From: UBA6107 sp964533735
Lineage (GTDB): Bacteria; Chloroflexota; Anaerolineae; Anaerolineales; Anaerolineaceae
Direction of reading: 5' to 3'
Length of the DNA stretch: 64,000 nt
NCBI GenBank assembly: GCA_964533735.1
Contig: CAZHMD010000001.1
Span: 62,001-126,000, forward strand
Of this stretch, positions 43,650 to 51,383 are shown piece by piece. The position numbers and the translations under genes are program-made. Each line of letters starts with the position of its first letter. Within the stretch, counting starts at the first letter, position 1. The notes under the pieces were generated by a model. The model was not told the DNA's origin and ran no database searches. It was given only the letters and a program-made list of their open reading frames with translations.

Positions 43650-45044
43650 TCATCGCCTTACCCCTATGCCGAATACACTTGGCGGGAGGTGGATACCAGA
43701 CGCTTCGATTTTTTCCATGAATTTTGGACGAAGCCCGGTCGGTCGCATTCTACCAATGACCTTGTTATTTTCATATCCAAGTTGTTCGTATACAAAAATA
43801 TCGGCCATTGTGATTACTTCCCCCTCCATCCCGATCACTTCAGTAATATTTGTAACTTTTCGCGAACCATCCCGCAAACGTTCCTGGTGAACTACCAGGT
43901 CAATTGCAGAACTTACCTGTTCCCTGATTGCACGTACCGGGAGTTCCATTCCAGCCATCATTGTCATTGTTTCGAGACGGGACAAAGTATCTCGGGGGCT
44001 GTTGGAGTGAAGAGTGGTCATCGAACCATCATGACCAGTATTCATGGCCTGGAGCATATCCAAGGCGGCTTCATCACGGATTTCTCCAACGATGATGCGA
44101 TCAGGGCGCATACGGAGGGCGTTGATCACAAGATTTCGGATAGTGATCTCGCCTTTTCCTTCAATATTGGCAGGTCTGGACTCCAGCGTTACCACATGCT
44201 CCTGTCGTAATTGAAGTTCAGCTGCATTTTCGATTGTAATAATGCGTTCGTCAGCAGGAATGAATCCGGACAAAACGTTAAGAAGGGTGGTTTTTCCGGA
44301 ACCCGTACCACCGGAGATTACGATATTAATTCTGGATTTAACCGCAGCATCCAGGAATTGGATTGCTTCTGGAGTAATGGAACCAAATTGGACAAGTTGA
44401 TCCAACGTAAATGGAGTCCTGGAAAATTTACGGATTGTAAGAACAGGTCCAACAAGAGAAACTGGGGGAATGATCGCGTTAACACGGGAACCATCTGGAA
44501 GACGAGCGTCAACATATGGACTGGATTCGTCAATACGACGGCCTAGCGGGGCAACAATACGTTCGATGATTCGCATGACGTGCTCATTGTTTTCAAAAGC
44601 CAACGGAGCGCGTTGGATTTTGCCACGCCGTTCAACAAAAATGTTCTTTGCACCATTCACCATGATCTCAGTAATTGTGTCATCTTCGAGCATGGGTTGT
44701 AAAGGACCAAGGCCGAGAATTTCAGCCGTAATCTGTTCAAACAATCGCGTTTTTTCAGTCCTGGAAAGGACAAAATTCTCTTCTATGAGGATTTGTTCGA
44801 AAAGATCCTGTATGGTTTTCTTAACTTCTGCAACCTTGGTGACATCGACACTCGGATCAAGCTCAGATAAAAGTTTTTTCTGAACCCTCCCCTTTAGATC
44901 CTGGTAAGTGTCCTGGGTGGCTTGCCCGGAAAGAGATGCGGTTCGTTTTACCTGAAGAGGAGATGTTGAAGTATTTTCCGGTTCGTTATCGTTGAAAGGA
45001 CCTGGTTGCGGGTCATTATTTTGGATTCTTCGTAAAATGGACAT
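43650..45044 (-). CDS. cpaF: Tad/Flp pilus secretion ATPase CpaF (TadA)
   Basis: 464 residues of the type II/IV secretion ATPase family. An N-terminal helical region leads to the ATPase core with Walker A ISGGTGSGKTTLLN, the Asp box IIVGEIRDEAALDML and the His box GHDGSMTTLHSNSPRD. It powers extension (and in some systems retraction) of Flp pili. The gene is 20 nt downstream of tadZ in the same run. All catalytic motifs are intact. Confidence 0.92.
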   Translation of the reverse strand: MSILRRIQNNDPQPGPFNDNEPENTSTSPLQVKRTASLSGQATQDTYQDLKGRVQKKLLSELDPSVDVTKVAEVKKTIQDLFEQILIEENFVLSRTEKTRLFEQITAEILGLGPLQPMLEDDTITEIMVNGAKNIFVERRGKIQRAPLAFENNEHVMRIIERIVAPLGRRIDESSPYVDARLPDGSRVNAIIPPVSLVGPVLTIRKFSRTPFTLDQLVQFGSITPEAIQFLDAAVKSRINIVISGGTGSGKTTLLNVLSGFIPADERIITIENAAELQLRQEHVVTLESRPANIEGKGEITIRNLVINALRMRPDRIIVGEIRDEAALDMLQAMNTGHDGSMTTLHSNSPRDTLSRLETMTMMAGMELPVRAIREQVSSAIDLVVHQERLRDGSRKVTNITEVIGMEGEVITMADIFVYEQLGYENNKVIGRMRPTGLRPKFMEKIEASGIHLPPSVFGIGVRR

Positions 45045-45064
45045 GTAAAGCGACTCCTAATTCT

Positions 45065-46285
45065 TTAAGCGTTCTCTTCATCCTTCAGAATTCTCTTCCG
45101 CAATTCTTCCTGAAGCATTAAGATCGCTTTGCCAGCAGGTGCGGCTTTGTTATCGACCATGAACGGTACACCCCGGTTGATCGAATTGCTAATTATCCGG
45201 TCCTCGAATGGGATGGCAACTGATACGGGTTGTTTTAGGCTGTCACCAACTCGTTCGGGAGAAATTGCAATTCTTTTATCGTATCGATTCATGACAAAAA
45301 TGATCTTGTCTCGACTAATTTCGGAGGCATCAGCAATGGATAGAAATTGGTGTGCGTTCTTGATTGCTGGAATATCTTGTGTTGTCAACAAGATTATATA
45401 GTCTGCAACATCCAGACAGGTCTGGACAACTTCCGTGAGGTGAGAAGTAGTGTCTATGATGATGTAATTATATATTTGCTTCATGAAGGTAAGAATTTGG
45501 TGGACCGGTTCACCTTTGCGTGCATCAGATAATTCAGGTTCTTTTGGAGCAACCATAAGTTCCAAATTTGTAGTTTTATTGACGACCATTACATCTTCAA
45601 TGATTTCTGAATCCAGTTCAGTGGAGCGACCTACCAAGTCCAATATTGAATTTTTCCCATGTTCATTGAAGAATACTGCCACATCACCATAGACCAAATT
45701 GGTATCTACGATTGCGACCTTATTTTCTGTCGTTTTTAAAGCAACACCAAGGTTGGTGGCAACAGTCGTGCAACCAGCACCACCCTTAGGACTGTAGACA
45801 CAAATTATTTTTCCGAGTTGGACAGGCATCCTGAAGACTTGCCCTAGAGCACCGGTCATACCGGTAGGGGTATAAACTATTGCGGCTTTGGCTTTCTCTT
45901 CATGAGCCAGATCACCAGCCCGTCGGATTGCAATTGTCAATTCATCGATCATAGGCGGTTTTGTGAGGAAGTCCCTGGCACCAGCCAACATAGCTTTGCG
46001 CATATAGTTGGCGTCATTTTGGACCGACAAAATTACAATTTGGATGAATGGATTTTTCCTCCGTATTTGCTCAGTTGCTGTAATGCCATCCATATCCGGC
46101 ATGTTGATATCCATGACAATAACATCCGGTTTTAATTTTTGAGCAACTTCAATAGCCTCAAGGCCAGTTCTTGCCTTGCCGACTACTTCGATGCTTGCAT
46201 CAAATTGAAGCATTCGCAGAATCATCTCTCGAGATTCGTCGGTGTCGTCAACAACAATTACAGAGATCTTATCCGGCGATGGCAT
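45065..46285 (-). CDS. tadZ: TadZ/CpaE-like ATPase with an intact receiver domain
   Basis: About 406 residues from the ATG at 46285 (GGAG at 5 nt; a GTG lies one codon earlier). Residues 1-125 are a response-regulator receiver with acidic D14/D15, phosphoacceptor D60 in IVMDINMPDMDG and the Lys of FLTKPP; most TadZ proteins have a degenerate receiver. The C-terminal part is a MinD/ParA-like ATPase with deviant Walker A SPKGGAGCTT. TadZ localises the pilus machinery. An intact receiver suggests control by a histidine kinase, none of which is in the window. Confidence 0.85.
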   Translation of the reverse strand: MPSPDKISVIVVDDTDESREMILRMLQFDASIEVVGKARTGLEAIEVAQKLKPDVIVMDINMPDMDGITATEQIRRKNPFIQIVILSVQNDANYMRKAMLAGARDFLTKPPMIDELTIAIRRAGDLAHEEKAKAAIVYTPTGMTGALGQVFRMPVQLGKIICVYSPKGGAGCTTVATNLGVALKTTENKVAIVDTNLVYGDVAVFFNEHGKNSILDLVGRSTELDSEIIEDVMVVNKTTNLELMVAPKEPELSDARKGEPVHQILTFMKQIYNYIIIDTTSHLTEVVQTCLDVADYIILLTTQDIPAIKNAHQFLSIADASEISRDKIIFVMNRYDKRIAISPERVGDSLKQPVSVAIPFEDRIISNSINRGVPFMVDNKAAPAGKAILMLQEELRKRILKDEENA

Positions 46286-46318
46286 CACAGCTCCGTAAAA
46301 ATGGCAGGTACGAAGATC

Positions 46319-47422
46319 TTATGGTTGAACAAGAATATAGTCGTTGAAAGTCGGATATGTTATGGTGTCAACCCTGGGTGCGATTGAATAAGGAAGCTTT
46401 ACTGGAGAAGGTAAATTCTTCTGATCCATAATGTATTGCAGTGTAACAGGATCTGTCGCTACTGGATTTGTGTCCCCAGAACCTTTTAAAGCCATGGATA
46501 ATTTTGCTCCAGATAGCAAGAGGTAATTCAAGACAATTGTGTCTTGTGGAGAAAGGACTAAGGTTACAGATCCGGGATAGGATGGGCCAACAGGAGCTGC
46601 GTTTTCAGTAGCCACCACAACAGGTGTAGCCGTCGGCAGTGCTCCAGCAACTACCTGAGTTAGTGGGAACATACCCACATTCAACACCATGGCATCCTGG
46701 ATAATCGTTTGGCATACGAGTCTTGGTCGTTGAGATTCGGAGGGAACCACATAGATTAGTTCGTTTGTCGTGGTATCAAGCTCATACCGGCCGCGTGTAG
46801 CTGACGCGCCTTCAGCCAAAGGTTGAATTACTGTGGAGGTGGTGACCCCTACTCCCTCAACAACAGCACCCGGAGCATACGTCGTACTTGAATTATTCGG
46901 TAGTATTGTTTGGAAATTTGTGTCAACCTCTGTCAGTAAAAGGCAACCAACTACCATTACGTGGTCACCTTTTTGAGGTGCATATGCCACAGCTGTCTCA
47001 GGAGAGGCAGGGATTGAATAGGCTGTCATTCCGGACGGAATGTCAAATGAGGCTAAAGAACCAGCACCTTCGTGGATAACCATGCTGGTTGTTAAAGGAA
47101 CACCAGGGTCAATGTTGTATTTTGCCTTGGTACCCACAGCTTCTTCAATTGTTTGAAAGAAAGTCCCCTGTGGTAACTCAGTTTTTGGGTAGCGTATGGT
47201 TGTAAGAACATCGCCTGTGATCACAGCACCCCTGGGAATTGATTGAGATGCGATAACGATTTCAACCAATTCGTAATTTGGGGTTGGTGTTGCTTCTGGC
47301 GCATTCGCCTTATTAAATGCCGGATTATTTGAAAGTAAAAGATAAGCAAGTGCTGCGAGTATTGCTACGATCAAAATCACATAAAGCAAAACCTTATTAC
47401 TTCGTTTTTTTCCCGATGCCAT
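46319..47422 (-). CDS. cpaB: Flp pilus assembly protein CpaB
   Basis: 367 residues with an N-terminal membrane segment (VLLYVILIVAILAALAYLLL) and an SAF/CpaB domain (VEIVIASQSIPRGAVITGDVL). CpaB is usually periplasmic and associated with the secretin CpaC; no secretin gene is present here, as expected for a cell without a typical outer membrane. GGAGG precedes the ATG. It may be transcribed from its own -10 box at 47466-47471, because a terminator separates it from the pilin genes. Confidence 0.85.
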   Translation of the reverse strand: MASGKKRSNKVLLYVILIVAILAALAYLLLSNNPAFNKANAPEATPTPNYELVEIVIASQSIPRGAVITGDVLTTIRYPKTELPQGTFFQTIEEAVGTKAKYNIDPGVPLTTSMVIHEGAGSLASFDIPSGMTAYSIPASPETAVAYAPQKGDHVMVVGCLLLTEVDTNFQTILPNNSSTTYAPGAVVEGVGVTTSTVIQPLAEGASATRGRYELDTTTNELIYVVPSESQRPRLVCQTIIQDAMVLNVGMFPLTQVVAGALPTATPVVVATENAAPVGPSYPGSVTLVLSPQDTIVLNYLLLSGAKLSMALKGSGDTNPVATDPVTLQYIMDQKNLPSPVKLPYSIAPRVDTITYPTFNDYILVQP

Positions 47423-47465
47423 TGGTCCCTCCTACTGAGTTGTACGCGAGTTGTTAATCAAAATA

Positions 47466-47471
47466 ATTATA
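47466..47471 (-). promoter_or_regulatory. -10 box for cpaB and the Tad run
   Basis: TATAAT on the minus strand lies 44 nt before the cpaB ATG and downstream of the pilin terminator, so the assembly genes can be transcribed independently of the pilins. Confidence 0.45.
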
Positions 47472-47531
47472 CGGCAATTTTACGGAAGAACGGCTTTACA
47501 TATTGGCAAACATGGTCGACTTTCCCTTACA

Positions 47532-47565
47532 AATAAGAAAGGCTCTGAAAAGAGCCTTTCTTATT
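47532..47565 (-). terminator. Strong terminator after the Flp pilin gene
   Basis: A perfect 15-bp stem (AATAAGAAAGGCTCT / AGAGCCTTTCTTATT) with a GAAA loop, 25 nt after the pilin stop. It limits read-through into cpaB. Confidence 0.88.
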
Positions 47566-47590
47566 GTGATTCGTAATGAAATGGTGAAGA

Positions 47591-47743
47591 CTAGGGAACA
47601 AGTCCGGCGTCGATTTTGCCGAAGATACCTTGAACCTTGATACCGAGTGCACGGAGGACCACGATCACGACAACTGCAATCAAAACAAGAATCAATGCGT
47701 ATTCAACTAAACCTTGGCCTTTTTCTTTCGGGGCGAATAACAT
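47591..47743 (-). CDS. flp: Flp/Fap pilin, first copy
   Basis: A 50-residue gene that is easily missed. The protein starts MLFAPKEKGQGLVEYALIL and has the class III signal: Gly before the cleavage site, Glu at +5 and the following Tyr (KG-QGLVEY), then a 20-residue hydrophobic helix (VLIAVVVIVVLRALG). TadV-type peptidase would cleave it and Tad would build it into a pilus; no peptidase gene is in the window. GGAG precedes the ATG, a TTGAAA-N16-TATAAT promoter lies upstream and a perfect terminator follows, so it looks like an abundant monocistronic transcript. Confidence 0.9.
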   Translation of the reverse strand: MLFAPKEKGQGLVEYALILVLIAVVVIVVLRALGIKVQGIFGKIDAGLVP

Positions 47744-47780
47744 GTGATTATCTCCTTTCATAAGATTGAATGATAAATAG

Positions 47781-47808
47781 ATTATATCTTTTCATTAGCA
47801 GTTTTCAA
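47781..47808 (-). promoter_or_regulatory. Promoter of the first flp pilin gene
   Basis: TTGAAA (47808-47803), 16-nt spacer, TATAAT (47786-47781) on the minus strand. This is the best promoter in the Tad locus and lies between the two pilin genes. An imperfect dyad AAGGG-N5-CCCTT overlaps its upstream edge (47807-47821). Confidence 0.7.
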
Positions 47809-47844
47809 GGGGGTATCCCTTACAGCAACCTTACAACTATAGAC

Positions 47845-47997
47845 TTACACTGAATCTAACACACTATTAACATCAGTGAAGATGTCTGATACCTTTATTC
47901 CAAAAAGTTCTAATAAAACAATCACTACTAACACAATTAAAACAAGTATAAGTGCGTATTCAACAAGTCCTTGCCCTTTCTCACTGGCTCGGTTCAT
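47845..47997 (-). CDS. flp: Flp/Fap pilin, second copy
   Basis: A 50-residue gene, 101 nt upstream of the other pilin. It begins MNRASEKGQGLVEYALILV with the same G/QGLVEY processing site, then a hydrophobic helix and an acidic C-terminal tail (DIFTDVNSVLDSV) that differs from the first copy. GGAGG precedes the ATG. Two diverged pilins could be major and minor subunits or alternative major pilins. Confidence 0.88.
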   Translation of the reverse strand: MNRASEKGQGLVEYALILVLIVLVVIVLLELFGIKVSDIFTDVNSVLDSV

Positions 47998-48063
47998 AAT
48001 AACCTCCATCACTAATTGTATAAAGCTTAAATAAAATTCACATAAAAATTGTGTAAATTTTTT

Positions 48064-48093
48064 TTGGATTCGTTATTTCAATTATGCTAGAAT
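48064..48093 (+). promoter_or_regulatory. Promoter for the polytopic membrane protein gene
   Basis: TTGGAT (48064-48069), an 18-nt spacer and TAGAAT (48088-48093). The -10 box overlaps the ATG at 48092 and lies 7 nt before the in-frame ATG at 48101, so the latter is probably the real start on a leaderless mRNA. Confidence 0.4.
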
Positions 48094-49552
48094 GAAATTT
48101 ATGAAGTTTACGTTAAGTAGATTATTTCTTATCCTTGTTTTATTAGGGATTATCCTCTTTGTATTGCGACCATTGGAAGACCCTGATTTTTGGTGGCATA
48201 TCAAAACCGGCGAATTGATCCTCCAGAACCAGCAAATACCGCATTTTGATACTTATTCTTTTACAGCTAGTGGCAGTCCCTGGATAGCCCATGAATGGCT
48301 CTCGGAGTTGGTCTTATTTCTTCTCTATAATGCCGGGGGGATCATTCTTACTACTCTGGTTTTTTCCGCTCTGATCCTGGCTGCTTTTTGGTTATCATTT
48401 TTTAGAATCGAAGACAAGCGCAATCTTTATGCAGCAGGAGGTGCTCTCCTGCTTGGAGCGATCCTCTCAACTCCTGTGTTATGGCCAAGGCCGCAAATAT
48501 TTTCGATACTTTATATGAGCACATTCCTGGTACTTCTCGATCGGTACTTGAAAACCGATAAGATTGGGAACCTGATTCCTTTACCAGTGATCATGCTTTT
48601 TTGGGTTAATCAGCATGGAGCATTCATCATCGGTTTGGGAGTCCTTGGAATTTTTATTGTTGGCAGGTTGGTCGACGGTCTCATTAGAATATTACAGCAG
48701 AAGAGAGGATTTAAGGGGTTTATTGATAAGCCGTTGTCGACCCTGGTCCTAGCATTAATAGCCTGCACATTAGTTACTCTAGTTAATCCGAATGGCATTC
48801 GCATTCTGGTCTATCCTTTTCAAACAGTCAACGATGCCTCACTGCAACAGTTTAACCAGGAATGGGCTTCTCCGGATTTTCATGAGAGAACCTGGATCCC
48901 ACTGGCAGTTATGTACCTGAGCCTGATCGCTTTTGGATTGAAATCCAAGAGGTCTATTTCCACGACCAATGTAATACTCGTTTTAGTATTTGGATTTATG
49001 GCATTATCAGCACTGAAGCATGTAGCCCTGTTTGCCTTGGTTGCAATTCCGGTTTTAGCTGACCAGATATCTTCAGTAATCCCGTTTACAGAGAATCAAC
49101 CACAAAAGGATCGCTTCGTGAAGCCATTTAGTATTGTGGTTTTGTTAGGCGTAGTTATTTTATTCGTAAATACATTGGTTCACTTGGCACAAAAACAGGA
49201 AATCACCAACAGAGATAGATTTCCTGTAGATGCAGTGAACTATATGACTGAAAATCAGATTAATGGTCGAATATTCAACTCTTACAACTGGGGCGGGTAT
49301 ATGATCTGGAATTTATACCCACAATACAAGGTATACGTCGATGGTCGCTGTGATATGTATGGGGCGGAATTTGTTACACATTACGTGGACATCTATTTTG
49401 CTAAACCAGGTTGGGAAGAATCATTGGACAAAGAAAAGATAGATTATGTTTTGGTGGAACAAGGGACCTACATTGCCGCTGCTCTGCAGCAAACTAATGG
49501 ATGGCAATTATTGTATGAAGACGAGGTAAGTGTTCTCTATACCCGAAATTGA
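48092..49552 (+). CDS. Polytopic membrane protein, glycosyltransferase-like (tentative)
   Basis: 486 residues (483 from 48101) with about ten hydrophobic helices. The N-terminal DPDFWWHIKTGELILQ, PHFDTYSFT and WIAHEWLSEL motifs form an external acidic loop like that of PMT/GT-C-type sugar transferases, and the C-terminus FNSYNWGGYMIWNLYPQY is a soluble tail. No family can be named with certainty, and the lipid-linked substrate is unknown. It is divergent from the pilin genes, so a role in pilin glycosylation is possible but only by position. Confidence 0.6.
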   Translation: MKFMKFTLSRLFLILVLLGIILFVLRPLEDPDFWWHIKTGELILQNQQIPHFDTYSFTASGSPWIAHEWLSELVLFLLYNAGGIILTTLVFSALILAAFWLSFFRIEDKRNLYAAGGALLLGAILSTPVLWPRPQIFSILYMSTFLVLLDRYLKTDKIGNLIPLPVIMLFWVNQHGAFIIGLGVLGIFIVGRLVDGLIRILQQKRGFKGFIDKPLSTLVLALIACTLVTLVNPNGIRILVYPFQTVNDASLQQFNQEWASPDFHERTWIPLAVMYLSLIAFGLKSKRSISTTNVILVLVFGFMALSALKHVALFALVAIPVLADQISSVIPFTENQPQKDRFVKPFSIVVLLGVVILFVNTLVHLAQKQEITNRDRFPVDAVNYMTENQINGRIFNSYNWGGYMIWNLYPQYKVYVDGRCDMYGAEFVTHYVDIYFAKPGWEESLDKEKIDYVLVEQGTYIAAALQQTNGWQLLYEDEVSVLYTRN

Positions 49553-49612
49553 TTATAGCTTCGATCCAAGATGAATCATCGATGAGAATATTACGTATGT
49601 AGTGATGTGAAA

Positions 49613-49640
49613 TTGAAATCTTGTTAAAAATGGCTATAAT
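49613..49640 (+). promoter_or_regulatory. Promoter for the helical protein and SPFH genes
   Basis: TTGAAA (49613-49618), 16-nt spacer, TATAAT (49635-49640), 36 nt before the ATG at 49677. Its consensus match suggests constitutive expression. Confidence 0.7.
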
Positions 49641-49676
49641 AAATTAAGGTTAGTTAATGACAAATGGAGGAATTAA

Positions 49677-50195
49677 ATGAGCGATTTGTTTGATAGAGTG
49701 ACTTCTCAACAGGACCCGTTGAAAAAACTGATGGCAAAGATCCCGGGATTTAAGGGTTATATTGCCCGCGCGGATCGCAGATCCGCTGACAAAATCCTTC
49801 GTGAAACCATATCAGATCAGTTCCAGACTCTCTGGCAGAGGCTTTCTTCAATTCAGCGAGATCTAGTCAATGCGGGTCGCATTGATGTAATGGATGAAGT
49901 GGAAATTGCCGCTGTGCGTCTACGCCAGTTTATCGACAGGATCAAGACTGCGGCATATGGTTATTCAGGCTTTTTTGATGCCACAAAGATAAACGAAGCC
50001 GAATTAGAGAAGGTCTATCAATACGACCTTACACTGGTTTCGATGGGCGGTGAAGTATCGAGTGCCATCGACAATCTTGAAGCATCGATTGACACTGATG
50101 GATTTCCTGCTTCAATTCGCAATTTGAATCAAAAGACCCAGGATTGCCTCGATGCATTCAAAAAACGATCCGATGTGATGAAACTCGGTCAGTAA
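49677..50195 (+). CDS. Helical protein of unknown function, paired with SPFH
   Basis: 172 residues, nearly all predicted helix by composition, with heptad-like segments in the centre (LWQRLSSIQRDLVNAGRIDVM, partly shown; LRQFIDRIKTAAYGYSGFF). No signal peptide, membrane segment or known motif. GGAGG precedes the ATG. It lies 38 nt before the SPFH gene and shares its promoter, so it may be a partner of that membrane-organising protein. I recognise no family. Confidence 0.6.
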   Translation: MSDLFDRVTSQQDPLKKLMAKIPGFKGYIARADRRSADKILRETISDQFQTLWQRLSSIQRDLVNAGRIDVMDEVEIAAVRLRQFIDRIKTAAYGYSGFFDATKINEAELEKVYQYDLTLVSMGGEVSSAIDNLEASIDTDGFPASIRNLNQKTQDCLDAFKKRSDVMKLGQ

Positions 50196-50233
50196 TTTTC
50201 TAGATTTCTAATTCATAATCAGGGAGAACGATA

Positions 50234-51277
50234 ATGGCTAGAATATTTGATGTAGTTGAATACCCAAGCGAAATGACTGATGAACTCGTTCATCGCTTTC
50301 CAGAAACTGGTGTAGCAGATTTACGCATCGGTTCTCAAGTGATCGTTCGTGAATCACAACGGGTCGTGTTCATGCGTGATGGTAAAGCCCTGGATACTTT
50401 TGGTCCAGGACGGCACACGATCGTGACCGCCAACATACCATACTTAATCGATTTTGTTGGCAAGGCATTTAATGACAGGACTCCTTTTACTGCAGAAGTT
50501 TATTTTGTATCGATGAAAGAGTTTGCAGATCGCAAATGGGGAACCGCACAGCCGATCATTGTTAAGAACGCCGGCGTCGGACTTGGCATTGCGTTACTCC
50601 AGGGATATGGATCCTATAGCTTCCAGGTCGCAGATGCGCAGCAGTTTGTTACCCAGATTGTAGGCGCTCAAGGCATATACCGTATTAGCGACATCGAAAA
50701 TCGATTACGCATGATGCTTCTTTCCAAAATCCAGGATCTGTTGGGCGAGACAGGCGGAAAGAAAAACGTCCTGGAAATGATCGGGCTGACAGAGGAACTT
50801 GGAGCAGGTGTGCGGGTTAAAGCCCAGGAAGACTTCGCGGCTCTTGGTCTTCTGTTAAAGACTTTCTATATTGGCAGTCTGAAGCCATCCGATAAATCTG
50901 CTGAAGAGTTGAGAGCGATGGGCATGCTCGACATGACCACTTACGCACAACTGCAAGCTTCGGATGCCATGCGTGAAGCTGCGAATAATCCAAGTGGTGG
51001 TGCTGGTCTAACTGCAGGAATTGGAGCTGGTTTGGGTATCGGAAACGTACTATCACAATCACTCCAGGGAATTGGTACTAGCCAAACTGCTGCAGGCGGC
51101 ACTCAAGCCGCTGCCAGTATTCCTGCCATCATGACAACAGCTGAAGCAGCAAATGTATTGCGTGTAGCAGAGGCTGATGTGGTTGCTGCAATTACAGCAG
51201 GTGACCTCAAGGCAAAAAAGATCGGCGAATCGTATCGCATCAGCAAAGAAGCCTTAGAGGCTTTTCTGAAAGGCTAA
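50234..51277 (+). CDS. SPFH-domain protein with a C-terminal excisionase-like HTH
   Basis: 347 residues. Residues 1-230 form an SPFH/band 7 domain (DLRIGSQVIVRESQRVVFM, DTFGPGRHTIVTANIP, AQQFVTQIVGAQGIY); the protein lacks an N-terminal membrane anchor. A Gly/Ala-rich linker (about 245-295) leads to residues 301-347, an excisionase/MerR-like winged helix (TTAEAANVLRVAEADVVAAI, IGESYRISKEALEAFL). Zinc ribbons are the more usual tail in this SPFH group. The combination suggests a DNA- or regulator-binding tail on a ring-forming scaffold. It is followed by a terminator. Confidence 0.8.
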   Translation: MARIFDVVEYPSEMTDELVHRFPETGVADLRIGSQVIVRESQRVVFMRDGKALDTFGPGRHTIVTANIPYLIDFVGKAFNDRTPFTAEVYFVSMKEFADRKWGTAQPIIVKNAGVGLGIALLQGYGSYSFQVADAQQFVTQIVGAQGIYRISDIENRLRMMLLSKIQDLLGETGGKKNVLEMIGLTEELGAGVRVKAQEDFAALGLLLKTFYIGSLKPSDKSAEELRAMGMLDMTTYAQLQASDAMREAANNPSGGAGLTAGIGAGLGIGNVLSQSLQGIGTSQTAAGGTQAAASIPAIMTTAEAANVLRVAEADVVAAITAGDLKAKKIGESYRISKEALEAFLKG

Positions 51278-51296
51278 CAACAAAACTGAGAAAAAG

Positions 51297-51324
51297 AGTC
51301 CAGGTTAATCCCTGGACTTTTTTT
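51297..51324 (+). terminator. Terminator after the SPFH gene
   Basis: An 8-bp stem (AGTCCAGG / CCTGGACT) with a 6-base loop followed by TTTTTT, 19 nt after the stop codon. Confidence 0.9.
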
Positions 51325-51338
51325 ATCCACGCTCGGAG

Positions 51339-51344
51339 TATAAT
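51339..51344 (+). promoter_or_regulatory. -10 box for sucCD
   Basis: TATAAT lies 39 nt before the sucC ATG and just after the upstream terminator. No good -35 hexamer is visible. Confidence 0.45.
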
Positions 51345-51383
51345 CTCTGTTGAAAATATTCCTCTTCTATAGAAGGTGGTTTG

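Noticed and set aside
43542..44210. A 222-codon plus-strand frame across the tadB-cpaF junction
   Set aside because: Both genes on the minus strand are well supported by motifs; the plus-strand product is Cys/His-rich and random in character.
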